A DNA stretch of 64,000 bases from Paraflavitalea sp. CAU 1676 (GTDB lineage: Bacteria; Bacteroidota; Bacteroidia; Chitinophagales; Chitinophagaceae), in assembly GCF_029223285.1 (NCBI RefSeq), contig NZ_JARHUJ010000006.1, positions 434,001-498,000 of the forward strand. The letters are read 5' to 3'. Position 1 is the stretch's first letter, and the number at the start of each line of letters is the position of its first letter. The notes under the pieces were generated by a model that was not told where the DNA came from, ran no database searches, and saw only the letters and a list, made by a program, of their open reading frames with translations. Positions 1-8,721 of this stretch are shown here, in pieces. Made by a program: the position numbers and the translations under genes.

Positions 1-2459
1 CCTTATGGAATGGAAAAGACCATATTCTGAAGGAAAGACTCTTTGGGCTCGGCAACTATGAAGGCAACCATGGTGAAGACGTAAAGGAACTTTACTATCA
101 CCTCGACAATTTGCCCACCCACTATTACATGCAGTACCTGTATAAATATCCTCAACAGGAATTTCCTTACAATAAGCTGCGGGAGGAAAGTCGAAATAGA
201 TCGCGCCAGGAGCCTGAATATGAAATTCTGAATACTGGTGTTTTTGATAACGATGAGTACTTTGATGTACTGGTTACCTATGCCAAGGAGAACTCAAAAG
301 ATATCTTCGTCAAAATCGATATTACGAACCGCAACACCAAGGCTGCAGACATAACCCTGGCTCCTACCTTGTGGTTCTACAACCGATGGGCCTACGACCA
401 AAGTGAAAAGAAACCGCATATTACCCGGCGAGACAAAACATCGGTAAAAGCTACACATGGCAGGTTGGGAGCGTATTACCTGTACTATATGCCTCCCCAT
501 GATAGCTTAATGACAGAAAACGAGACCAACCTCGAAATTGTATCCGGACAACCCAATGCCACGCCCTTCACTAAAGATGCATTTCACAAAGCGATCATAA
601 AAGGAGAGGAACTAACAGCCCTTCGCCAAAAGAAATCTGGTACCAAGTTCGCCCCGGTTTACAAATACCATATTGAACCCGGTGCTACCAAAACAACCTA
701 CCTGCGGTTAAGCAACAAAATATTCGACAATCCATTTGCAGCAGGCTTTACCAACATTTTCACTTCGCGTCGCGAAGAAAGCGATTCGTTCTACAACGCC
801 GTTTTGCATGCAACGACCGATCCTGAATGGAAACGTATCCAACGGCAGGCACTGTCTGGTATATTGTGGAGCAAGCAGTATTACCATTACGATGTAGAAC
901 GGTGGCTTACCACCAGTGATGGCATTACAGATGTAAACCCCGGTAAACTCCACGGTAGAAATGCCGATTGGAAACACTTGAAGAATCAGGATATCATCTC
1001 CATGCCCGACAAATGGGAATATCCCTGGTATGCCGCCTGGGACCTCGCGTTTCAATGCATTCCCCTGGCCATGGTAGATCCCACATTTGCCAAGCACCAG
1101 CTGCTGCTCATCATGCGCGAATGGTATATGAAACCGGATGGTCAGCTGCCAGCCTACGAATGGAACTTCGGCGACGTTAATCCACCCGTGCAAGCCTGGG
1201 CTGCGTTGCAGGTGTACCGCATCGAGAAAAATCGCACGGGCAAAGGCGATATCGCATTCCTGAAACGGATATTTCAAAAGCTCATCATCAATTTCACCTG
1301 GTGGATCAACCGTAAGGACTCTAATGGCAACAATATGTTCGAAGGAGGCTTCCTTGGCCTCGATAACATAGGTGTATTCAATAGGAGCAGTGTATTACCC
1401 GGAACAATGCAGTTGGAGCAGGCTGATGGCACCAGCTGGATGGGGATGTACGCACTGAACATGATGGACATGGCCATGGAGATAGCTATGAAAGACGAAG
1501 CATTCGAAGACACGGCCACCAAATTCTTTGAGCACTTTGTACTTATTGCCGAAGCGCTCAACGAGCAGGGAATGTGGAACGCAGAAGACAAGTTCTTTTA
1601 CGATACATTATCGATAGCCGGCTCTGCCCCATTACATTTGAGGGTATATTCCATAGTAGGTCTCACATCACTGTTCGCCGTTTCGATCATAGAAAAGAAG
1701 ATCCTCGATAAACTGGGCGATTTTAAGAAGCGAATAACCTGGTTCGAAAACTATCGCCTTAAGAACGGGCGATTCTGGCCTAATGAAGAAAGGGCGGGAG
1801 GTGAAGAGATACTGCTTTCGCTCGTTCCCCGCGAAAAACTGATACAGCTTCTCGAGCGGCTGCTCGACGAAGCCCAGTTCCTATCGGATTATGGGATACG
1901 AGCCCTATCAAAATACCATGAACAAAACCCCTATGAGGTTACGATCAATGGGGTCGATTACAAAGTTCAATACGATCCGGGAGATTCTACATCAGATTTC
2001 TTCGGCGGTAATTCTAATTGGAGGGGCCCCGTTTGGATGCCGATAAATTATATTATTATATCATCTATTCGGCGCTTCGGCGAGTTCTATGGCGATGACC
2101 TGCTCGTTGAATGTCCCGTTGGGTCTGGAAATAAGCTTAACCTGATGCAGGTTGCAGATGAACTTACAGTAAGGCTCATAAAACTATTCGATAAAGACAA
2201 GGATAGTAAGCGCCCGACCAATGGTCAGGAAAGCTGGTTCTATGAACGGCCAGGTAATGAACACCTCATCCTGTTTTATGAATATTTCCATGGCGATACG
2301 GGAAGTGGCCTTGGGGCCAGCCACCAAACCGGTTGGACAGCTCTGGTAGCGAAGCTCGTTCATATCCTTTGCGATAAAGAAGGCGCGGCGGCCAGAAAAG
2401 CTGCGGAAGCTATGCAATCGCCACATACGGATGACGCTGTCGACCATCCGGCTCATTAA
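1..2459 (+). CDS. MGH1/GH63-like glycoside hydrolase, 5' end outside window
   Basis: The open frame runs in from the left edge (first full codon at base 3), so the N-terminus is missing. About 818 residues are visible. The first visible stretch contains GNYEGNHGEDVKELYYHLDN, typical of large bacterial proteins with an (alpha/alpha)6-barrel glycosidase domain of the MGH1/GH63 type. The barrel is visible around YPWYAAWDLAF, PDGQLPAYEWNFGDVNPP and GNSNWRGPVWMP. Members of this group cleave glucosides, but the substrate cannot be read from sequence. A TTG at 111 lies inside conserved sequence and is not the start. The stop overlaps the convergent cupin gene by 4 bases. Confidence 0.8.
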   Translation, partial: LWNGKDHILKERLFGLGNYEGNHGEDVKELYYHLDNLPTHYYMQYLYKYPQQEFPYNKLREESRNRSRQEPEYEILNTGVFDNDEYFDVLVTYAKENSKDIFVKIDITNRNTKAADITLAPTLWFYNRWAYDQSEKKPHITRRDKTSVKATHGRLGAYYLYYMPPHDSLMTENETNLEIVSGQPNATPFTKDAFHKAIIKGEELTALRQKKSGTKFAPVYKYHIEPGATKTTYLRLSNKIFDNPFAAGFTNIFTSRREESDSFYNAVLHATTDPEWKRIQRQALSGILWSKQYYHYDVERWLTTSDGITDVNPGKLHGRNADWKHLKNQDIISMPDKWEYPWYAAWDLAFQCIPLAMVDPTFAKHQLLLIMREWYMKPDGQLPAYEWNFGDVNPPVQAWAALQVYRIEKNRTGKGDIAFLKRIFQKLIINFTWWINRKDSNGNNMFEGGFLGLDNIGVFNRSSVLPGTMQLEQADGTSWMGMYALNMMDMAMEIAMKDEAFEDTATKFFEHFVLIAEALNEQGMWNAEDKFFYDTLSIAGSAPLHLRVYSIVGLTSLFAVSIIEKKILDKLGDFKKRITWFENYRLKNGRFWPNEERAGGEEILLSLVPREKLIQLLERLLDEAQFLSDYGIRALSKYHEQNPYEVTINGVDYKVQYDPGDSTSDFFGGNSNWRGPVWMPINYIIISSIRRFGEFYGDDLLVECPVGSGNKLNLMQVADELTVRLIKLFDKDKDSKRPTNGQESWFYERPGNEHLILFYEYFHGDTGSGLGASHQTGWTALVAKLVHILCDKEGAAARKAAEAMQSPHTDDAVDHPAH

Positions 2460-3007
2460 TCAATGTATTTCCTGTAGATGGCTTTATGACCGGTGAGGAT
2501 GGCGAAAGGTGTTAATAGGCTAAATAGAATACGTTGAACGATATAAGGCGGCTTTGCAAGCCGAAACACGCGCCTAAAGCGGTTTCCGATCAAAGCAATT
2601 TGTAACAGGCTGGGTTTGCCGCTGGAAGAGGTTCTGCCAGCAGCCGCAAGCCCGGCCGTTGTTTCTAATAAGTATTCCGTATCTAAAGCAGGTCTTACCT
2701 GCCAGTTCATAACAGTACGGCCGTTGGTGGCATTCCACATGCTATGCACTGTTCCTTTAGGTACGTGAAAACCTTCACCCGACCGGTAAACCCTGATAAA
2801 TCCATTCATCATGACAGTTAATGCGCCTTCAATGACGAAAAAATCCTCGGCCTGCTCAGGGTGATAGTGAGCAATGGGTTCCTGCGACCGGCCGAGATAA
2901 GTAGATTCCATTTCCAATAGGTTGCCACCTGTATCCCTGGCCGTTTGGAGAAAAATAATGTCCTGTCCCGTTACAGGATTTTTTAGCAATTTGCCTTTGA
3001 AAGCCAT
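2456..3007 (-). CDS. Cupin-domain protein
   Basis: A 183-residue protein with one cupin barrel. The first metal-binding motif is visible as HYHPEQAEDFFVIEG around residue 47, with the pattern H-x-H-x(n)-E-x6-G. The second is GEGFHVPKGTVHSMWNATN around residue 80, which keeps the histidine. Such proteins bind a metal and act as small dioxygenases, isomerases or sensors; nothing here fixes which. The C-terminal third is basic with a hydrophobic patch. The gene converges on the glycoside hydrolase with a 4-base overlap of the two stop regions, and there is no room for a terminator between them. Confidence 0.75.
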   Translation of the reverse strand: MAFKGKLLKNPVTGQDIIFLQTARDTGGNLLEMESTYLGRSQEPIAHYHPEQAEDFFVIEGALTVMMNGFIRVYRSGEGFHVPKGTVHSMWNATNGRTVMNWQVRPALDTEYLLETTAGLAAAGRTSSSGKPSLLQIALIGNRFRRVFRLAKPPYIVQRILFSLLTPFAILTGHKAIYRKYID

Positions 3008-3109
3008 GTTAATGGTTGAAGTATAAATATACAGCTACCGTTTGACCACCATGTATGCTACCGGTTGAATTGGTAATTTTACACATCGAACTGATTAAAG
3101 AATCCGGTT

Positions 3110-3922
3110 ATGTCTACAATCACCATTACCACTATACAAACAGTCCTGCATTGGGAGAACAAAGCAGCCAACCTGCAAATGTTGGAGGAAAAGATCAACC
3201 AAATAGGGCAAAAAACCGAGATAGTGGTGCTTCCCGAAATGTTCAGTACGGGCTTCAGTATGAAACCTGAAATACTCGCAGAAACCATGGAAGGTGATAC
3301 CATCGCCTGGATGAAAAAGATAGCTCAACAAAAGAGGATCGTACTTACCGGCAGTTTAATAATAGAAGACGAAGGCCACTACTATAACCGGCTCGTATGG
3401 ATGTTACCCAACGGACAACTTGGTTACTATGATAAACGACACTTATTTGCCTATGCAGGAGAACACGAACATTTTGCTCCTGGGCACAAACGTCTCATAG
3501 CCTCGGTAAAGGGATGGAAGATCAACCTGTTAATCTGTTACGACCTCCGCTTTCCCGTTTGGGCGCGGCAAGCCACGCCCCTTACTGAAGAAGATGCGGC
3601 GAAAAATGAACCCGAGTACGACCTGATGATCTATGTAGCCAATTGGCCCGAACGTAGAAATCATGCATGGAAAACCCTGCTGCAGGCGAGGGCCATCGAA
3701 AACCAAAGTTTTGTGGTAGGCGTCAATCGCGTGGGCAAGGATGGCAATGAAATTAACCATAGCGGAGATAGTATGGTCGTCGATCCATTGGGAGAAGTAC
3801 TCTACACAAAAGCAAATGAGGAGGATATCCACACCATAACCCTGCACAAAGAAAAACTCGAAGAGGTCCGACACAAGCTACCCTTCCTGGAAGATGCCGA
3901 TAATTTTATCATCCAATCTTAA
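3110..3922 (+). CDS. Nitrilase-superfamily amidase, omega-amidase (YafV) type
   Basis: The 270-residue protein has the complete Glu-Lys-Cys triad of the carbon-nitrogen hydrolase superfamily. The Glu is in LPEMFSTGF (about residue 43), the Lys in YDKRHLFAYAGEH (about 110) and the Cys in LLICYDLRFPVWAR (about 144). The sequence around these matches the omega-amidase/YafV branch, which removes the amide from 2-oxoglutaramate and 2-oxosuccinamate formed by transaminases (methionine salvage, metabolite repair). It is probably cytosolic, with no signal peptide. nagA follows in the same direction after 53 bases, so the two may share a transcript. Confidence 0.85.
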   Translation: MSTITITTIQTVLHWENKAANLQMLEEKINQIGQKTEIVVLPEMFSTGFSMKPEILAETMEGDTIAWMKKIAQQKRIVLTGSLIIEDEGHYYNRLVWMLPNGQLGYYDKRHLFAYAGEHEHFAPGHKRLIASVKGWKINLLICYDLRFPVWARQATPLTEEDAAKNEPEYDLMIYVANWPERRNHAWKTLLQARAIENQSFVVGVNRVGKDGNEINHSGDSMVVDPLGEVLYTKANEEDIHTITLHKEKLEEVRHKLPFLEDADNFIIQS

Positions 3923-3975
3923 GAGTACATCGCAAAGAGACGCTAAGTTCAAAAAGCATAATTAACCCAATACTC

Positions 3976-5073
3976 ATGCCCATCGCATATAGCAATGCCA
4001 TCCTGTACACTGGTCACTCTATTGAAACCCGGAAAGCGGTCCTGGTAGAAAACGGAACCATAGTAGAAGTTGTAGCGGAGAACGAAGTTCCCAGTCATTA
4101 TTCAACTCACGACCTATCGGGAAAGTGTCTTGCACCAGCATTGATCGACCTGCAGATATATGGTGGAAACGGCAGACTGTTTTCTCAGGAGATCACACTC
4201 GAAGCATTGCAATCGACATATGAATATTGCCTTGCCGGTGGCTGCAGCCACTTCATGATCACCATGGCCACCAATACTATCGAGAAATTTCTGCAGGGTA
4301 TGGAACTCGTTCGCCAATATCAGCAACAGGGAGGAAAAGGCCTGCTAGGACTGCACCTCGAAGGTCCCTACATGAATCCTGTGAAACGGGGTGCTCACCT
4401 GTTGAATTGTATTAAAAAACCTACAACAGATGAAGTAAAGCAATTGATTGACCATGGGCGGGATGTTTTTAAAATGATAACCCTTGCCCCCGAACAATGC
4501 GACTCCGCCATAATAAAGCTGCTGCTTGAAAATAACATCATTATCTCCGCTGGCCACAGTAATGCAAATTACCAGCAGGCCATGGCTGGGTTCGACCTGG
4601 GAATACAGGCTGCCACCCACCTCTTTAACGCCATGTCTCCCCTACAACATCGCGAGCCAGGAATGGTGGGAGCCATTTTCAATAATCCCTCGGTGATGGC
4701 GAGCATCGTGTGCGACGGCATTCACGTGGATTACGCCGCCGTTAAAATTGCCAAAACGGTATTGCAGCAAAGGTTATTTTTCATTACCGATGCTGTGGCC
4801 GAAACCACTACCGGCGAATATCAGCATTTATACAAAGGCGACCACTATGCCCTGCCAGATGGAACACTTTCCGGATCGGCACTTACGATGATGCAGTGTG
4901 TAAAGAATGGAGTTGAAAAAGTGGGAATACCATTAGAAGAAGCATTGCGCATGGCGTCAACCTACCCTGCTCAGCTCCTGAAAGGACAAAAGAAAGGCCT
5001 GATCGCCAAAGGATACCAGGCCAATATGGTAGTGTTTGATGAATCGTTTCAGGTTCACCAGGTGATCGGTTGA
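3976..5073 (+). CDS. nagA: N-acetylglucosamine-6-phosphate deacetylase
   Basis: The enzyme removes acetate from GlcNAc-6-phosphate, feeding amino sugars from cell-wall recycling or chitin into glycolysis. The 365 residues show the amidohydrolase landmarks in order: LHLEGPYMNPVKRGAH with the metal-binding Glu near residue 132, SAGHSNANY with a metal His near 193, ATHLFNAMSPLQHREPG near 214, a DGIHVD substrate loop near 247, and the catalytic Asp in FITDAVAETTTG near 272. Length is normal for the family. The start ATG is clear. No nagB or transporter lies nearby, so this looks like a housekeeping copy. Confidence 0.93.
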   Translation: MPIAYSNAILYTGHSIETRKAVLVENGTIVEVVAENEVPSHYSTHDLSGKCLAPALIDLQIYGGNGRLFSQEITLEALQSTYEYCLAGGCSHFMITMATNTIEKFLQGMELVRQYQQQGGKGLLGLHLEGPYMNPVKRGAHLLNCIKKPTTDEVKQLIDHGRDVFKMITLAPEQCDSAIIKLLLENNIIISAGHSNANYQQAMAGFDLGIQAATHLFNAMSPLQHREPGMVGAIFNNPSVMASIVCDGIHVDYAAVKIAKTVLQQRLFFITDAVAETTTGEYQHLYKGDHYALPDGTLSGSALTMMQCVKNGVEKVGIPLEEALRMASTYPAQLLKGQKKGLIAKGYQANMVVFDESFQVHQVIG

Positions 5074-5190
5074 CCTAAAGCCTTGGTCGCACCAGCTTCA
5101 TAATTGCAGTACCCCAAACCGAAGCAATTACGATCAATAAAAGTCGGAAGGTTTTCTTTGTCTTATTATCGACATGGAAATTAACAGTCC

Positions 5191-6699
5191 TTAATGATGG
5201 ACCATTCCCATTTTTTGCATTATGATCTTGCGCACAGTATCTACTTTGGGATCAATACCCTGGCGTATAGTTTCAACAGTGGGCGCCGCTTCGATGTCGG
5301 GCATAATACCGCGGCCTTCTTTCACAAGGTCTTTGTTCATCACCAACCTGAATCGGGGTAGCCTGAAACGAACGCCCGAGTTAGGCAGCGTTACGTCGGG
5401 GATCATCCAGGCAGAATTTCCGTACGCTCCGCCACCGGTTTCCTCACCAACGATCTTCACATTTTCCTGTCCTTTCAGTGCGCCGGCAAATAAAGTGGTG
5501 GCAGAGAATGAGTTACCACCGGTTATGATATAAATATCCCCGTTGAAATGATTTTTCTCTTTAGGCTTGAAGTAATGCCGCTCAAAATAGCCGAAATGGT
5601 ATAAACCGTCTTTGTGCTTACGGGTAACAAACTGCATCATCACCCAATATGCTGGCTGCCATTGAATATACTTTGAATAATGGCTTTTCCGGCTGGGCGT
5701 ATAAAGAGAGTCCGCGAGTTTAAACCGCTTATTGGCAAGGTACCGGGTGAGCTTCGTGGAAATACCAGCATCCCCACCCCCATTCGAACGAACGTCAATC
5801 ACAAGATGGCGAATATTCCGCTTCTTCAATTCTCTGAACGACCGGCGGAAAAATCCCCTCAACTTGTTGCCCCGCCCAAACGTATTGACCGTCATATAAG
5901 CCGACGAGAGCGTGGTGTCGATCTGAATGTTCCGCACCGCATTGAGCATCGGCGGCTGAGGAGCCTGCCGTGGAACCCTGCCAGTTGGCCGGCTGACGGC
6001 AGGGCGGTTCAGGGTGTCGGCCAGCGGATCGTAAATTGGAACCACCGTTTCCCTTTCCTCGCCATAGTTATCACGATAAGTAATGGCAAACTGGTTGGTT
6101 AAGCCAAGAACATTGCGGTATAAATTGCCAAAACTGCCACGGTTGCTCAAAACCTGGTACTTACCAGTCTCGATATACCCGTCGCCAGATATATAATTAA
6201 AGAAAGTATTAGTCAATTGGCTCGTACTCATCCCGTTTACATGGGTAACGATCGTTCCCCTTTTCAGTACCTGGTCTTTTCTGTTGAGGTTGGTGATCAC
6301 CGACATGCTATCGGGCCACACTTTCAGATGTAGCGGAAATACCGGAAGCCTTACCGTATCGAGGTAGTCGCCGTATTTTTTGGAGAAACGTACCGTGGTG
6401 TGCCCGCACCTGATCTTGGTCGTGACATAAGCCAACAGGTTCCGGAACTGTGGTTCAGTCATGGAATCCTGGATGCATTGGTAGGCAGCATCAAAATAGT
6501 GATTCATGCTGTCCTTGGAGGTAAACCAATACAGGCTGGGGTGCGATTCTTCAAGGATGTTTCTGAAGTAAGTATAGTCCTGCTGAAGCTGGACAGCCGA
6601 AAACTTTCTATCCGGATTGAAGGACTTCCTGGAAGAAGCGCATCCTATAAATAACATCGATGAAAGGATCACCGTAGTGCCGGAAAACCATTGCCTCAT
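5191..6699 (-). CDS. S41-family (C-terminal processing type) peptidase, lipoprotein
   Basis: The N-terminus MRQWFSGTTVILSSMLFIGC is a lipoprotein signal with its Cys at residue 20, so the protein is probably anchored in the envelope. The N-terminal half has the helical and PDZ-like part of S41 peptidases (GTIVTHVNGMSTSQL, about residue 143). The C-terminal half has the tail-protease core: HLVIDVRSNGGGD (about 299) and IITGGNSFSATTLFAGALKG (about 385) with the likely nucleophilic Ser, followed by VKIVGEETGGG. The substrate is unknown. It starts 17 bases after thiL on the same strand and is probably the last gene of the IMPase-thiL-S41 unit. Confidence 0.85.
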   Translation of the reverse strand: MRQWFSGTTVILSSMLFIGCASSRKSFNPDRKFSAVQLQQDYTYFRNILEESHPSLYWFTSKDSMNHYFDAAYQCIQDSMTEPQFRNLLAYVTTKIRCGHTTVRFSKKYGDYLDTVRLPVFPLHLKVWPDSMSVITNLNRKDQVLKRGTIVTHVNGMSTSQLTNTFFNYISGDGYIETGKYQVLSNRGSFGNLYRNVLGLTNQFAITYRDNYGEERETVVPIYDPLADTLNRPAVSRPTGRVPRQAPQPPMLNAVRNIQIDTTLSSAYMTVNTFGRGNKLRGFFRRSFRELKKRNIRHLVIDVRSNGGGDAGISTKLTRYLANKRFKLADSLYTPSRKSHYSKYIQWQPAYWVMMQFVTRKHKDGLYHFGYFERHYFKPKEKNHFNGDIYIITGGNSFSATTLFAGALKGQENVKIVGEETGGGAYGNSAWMIPDVTLPNSGVRFRLPRFRLVMNKDLVKEGRGIMPDIEAAPTVETIRQGIDPKVDTVRKIIMQKMGMVHH

Positions 6700-6716
6700 G
6701 CAAAATCCATTTAAAC

Positions 6717-7751
6717 TCAGGTGTTCTTAAAAGCGTTCCAGCCCTGTGCAGTTATATTGTGTAATCCGCCGCCTTTGGTAATGATCTTGGTCCCTTCTTC
6801 TGCATCTGTCATATAACCGATCACGCTGATCTGCTCATTAAGAACGAGTTTTTCGTAATCAGATTGTGGCAGCGTAAACAGCAGCTCGTAGTCCTCTCCT
6901 CCGCTCAGGGCACAGGCGGTAGGGTCGATCTCGAATTTAAAGGCTGCCCGCTTCATTTCCTCGGCAATGGGGATCTTGTCTTCGTACAGCCGGCAGCCCA
7001 GGTTGCTATCCTGGCAAATATGCAGGATCTCCGAGCTAAGCCCGTCGCTGATGTCCATCATCGAGGTTGGGCGAATATCGCTTTCCGCAAAAAACTCGAT
7101 AATATCCTTCCTGGCCTCAGGCTTCAACAGTTTGCCGATCACATACGACTCCCCTTCCAGGTCGGGCTGTATCTTGGGGTTCTCTAAGTAAATGCGCTTT
7201 TCACGCTCCAAAAACAACAATCCAACATAGGCAGCGCCCAGGTAGCCGGTACAGCAAAGCAGATCGCCTTTTTGAGCGGTACTTCTCTTTACAAAAGTAT
7301 CGGGCGTTATTTCGCCGATGGCAGTCACCGAAATAATAAATCCTTTCTGTGAGGTGCAGGTATCACCCCCCACCAGGTCCACACCATATTTTTCACAGGC
7401 GGCGTAAACACCCTCATAAAACTCATCCAACGCATCGAGGCCAAACCGGTTGCTGAAACCAACGCTCATCGTTAGCTGGGTAGGCGTCGCATTCATTGCG
7501 TAAATATCGCTTAGGTTCACCACCACGCTTTTATAGCCCAAATGCTTCAATGGCGTGTAGCTCAGGTCAAAATGCACGCCCTCGATCAGCATGTCTGTCG
7601 ATACAACCGTTTGCTTGCCAAAATGGTCAATTACAGCCGCATCGTCGCCAACGCCAAGGATAGAGGAAACATTCTGGAGTTCAATATTTTTAGTCAGATG
7701 ATCGATCAGTCCGAATTCACCCAGGTCATTAATTTCTGTTCTTTCGCTCAT
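6717..7751 (-). CDS. thiL: Thiamine-monophosphate kinase
   Basis: ThiL phosphorylates thiamine monophosphate to the active cofactor thiamine pyrophosphate. The sequence shows GVGDDAAVIDHFGKQTVVSTD (read in two parts: GVGDDAAVI and VVSTDMLIEGVHFDL), then NLSDIYAMNATP, LVGGDTCTSQKG, MDISDGLSSEIL and a C-terminal ALSGGEDYELLFT, all PurM/ThiL-fold nucleotide and Mg-binding motifs. The most upstream possible start is a TTG at 7757, but the ATG two codons later (7751) gives the usual MSERTEIN-type N-terminus and is preferred. It lies between the IMPase gene and the S41 peptidase, 17 bases before the latter. Confidence 0.93.
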   Translation of the reverse strand: MSERTEINDLGEFGLIDHLTKNIELQNVSSILGVGDDAAVIDHFGKQTVVSTDMLIEGVHFDLSYTPLKHLGYKSVVVNLSDIYAMNATPTQLTMSVGFSNRFGLDALDEFYEGVYAACEKYGVDLVGGDTCTSQKGFIISVTAIGEITPDTFVKRSTAQKGDLLCCTGYLGAAYVGLLFLEREKRIYLENPKIQPDLEGESYVIGKLLKPEARKDIIEFFAESDIRPTSMMDISDGLSSEILHICQDSNLGCRLYEDKIPIAEEMKRAAFKFEIDPTACALSGGEDYELLFTLPQSDYEKLVLNEQISVIGYMTDAEEGTKIITKGGGLHNITAQGWNAFKNT

Positions 7752-7793
7752 ACACAAATAGGCTTTAAGATGAATGCAATAGAAATCAGCTAT

Positions 7794-8570
7794 TTATACT
7801 TTATCGTTGATCCACAGTAGTAAGTCGTCATGAATTTTACCATTGGTGGCAACAATGCGGGGTTGGTAAGGCGAATAGAGAGCCCCTGTAAAGTCCGTTA
7901 CTTTGCCACCGGCTTCTTCCACCATCAGGAAACCCGCAGCACTATCCCAGGCTTGCAACTTATGTTCATAAAAGCCATCAAAACGACCTGCCGCAACCCA
8001 GCAAAGGTCAATGGCAGCCGAGCCTAACCGCCTCACAGGAATGCCCTGGCGAATAAGCCTGCTGAAAACATCCAGCGGCCCATTGGGCTCATTGATATAA
8101 GTATAAGGAAACCCCGTCACAAGGCACGACTTTCTAACATCGGTTTCGCCGCTCACTTCAATAGGCTGACCATTCAGGGTGGCACCCAATCCACGCTCGG
8201 CAAAATAAAACTCCTTCAGGAATGGATTGTACACGGCACCCATGATCATAGAGCCAGCCTTTTCCAGTCCGATCGAAATGCAGCATAAGGGAATACCATG
8301 CGCATAATTGATCGTTCCATCGATGGGGTCGATGATCCACTTATATTCGCTGTCCATGGCGATCTCACCTACTTCCTCACTCAGGATAAAGTGGTCCGGA
8401 AACGCCTTTTTGATGATTTCCAGGATGGCTTTTTCAGAAGCATGGTCCGCCTCCGTCACCAGGTTGTTGATACCTTCTTTATTGCTGATTTGCAGGTTTT
8501 TATTATTAAAGTAGTGCTGAATAACCTGCGCGCCGGCTTCGGTAGCGTTGATAAGCGTTTCTTTTAGCAT
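7794..8570 (-). CDS. Inositol-monophosphatase-family phosphatase
   Basis: A Mg-dependent phosphatase of the IMPase/SuhB family, 258 residues from the chosen start. Metal-site motifs are EADHASEKAILEII, ILSEEVGE (Glu), WIIDPIDGTINYAHGIP (the DPIDGT signature) and LQAWDSAAGFLMVEEAGG (the WDxAAG signature). In bacteria members hydrolyse inositol phosphates, 3'-phosphoadenosine nucleotides or fructose-1,6-bisphosphate, and sequence alone does not decide. The ATG at 8570 (MLKETLIN) is preferred over a TTG nine codons upstream. A TATCTTTG box lies only 4 bases before that ATG. Confidence 0.88.
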   Translation of the reverse strand: MLKETLINATEAGAQVIQHYFNNKNLQISNKEGINNLVTEADHASEKAILEIIKKAFPDHFILSEEVGEIAMDSEYKWIIDPIDGTINYAHGIPLCCISIGLEKAGSMIMGAVYNPFLKEFYFAERGLGATLNGQPIEVSGETDVRKSCLVTGFPYTYINEPNGPLDVFSRLIRQGIPVRRLGSAAIDLCWVAAGRFDGFYEHKLQAWDSAAGFLMVEEAGGKVTDFTGALYSPYQPRIVATNGKIHDDLLLWINDKV

Positions 8571-8574
8571 TACG

Positions 8575-8582
8575 CAAAGATA
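8575..8582 (-). promoter_or_regulatory. Bacteroidetes -7 promoter element (TATCTTTG) for IMPase gene
   Basis: Read on the minus strand this is a perfect TAnnTTTG, the known -7 consensus of the Bacteroidetes housekeeping sigma factor. Only 4 bases (CGTA) separate it from the ATG at 8570, so transcription would begin at or next to the start codon. No good -33 TTG is seen at the usual 19-21 bases. Confidence 0.5.
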
Positions 8583-8721
8583 AGGTGGTTCATACAACGA
8601 AATTTCTTCCAGTAAAGCACAATAAACTAATTATTGTCAGTGGATTGTGAATATGCCACGAAATTAAATACCTTCAATAGCTCAACGGCCCACCAGGTGG
8701 CCCGGGTTCAAATTCTAATAT

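Noticed and set aside
3925-3946. Words CGCAAAG and GACGCTAAG between the amidase and nagA, resembling a repeat or an NrtR half-site
   Set aside because: Single half-sites without the inverted partner at 7 bases, and no second copy near; not enough to call a repeat or operator.
8676-8716. tRNA-like words TAGCTCAACGG and GGGTTCAAATTC upstream of the YbjN-like gene
   Set aside because: They resemble D-loop and T-loop sequences, but the T-stem does not pair, there is no anticodon arm between them and no acceptor stem; at most a decayed fragment or chance.
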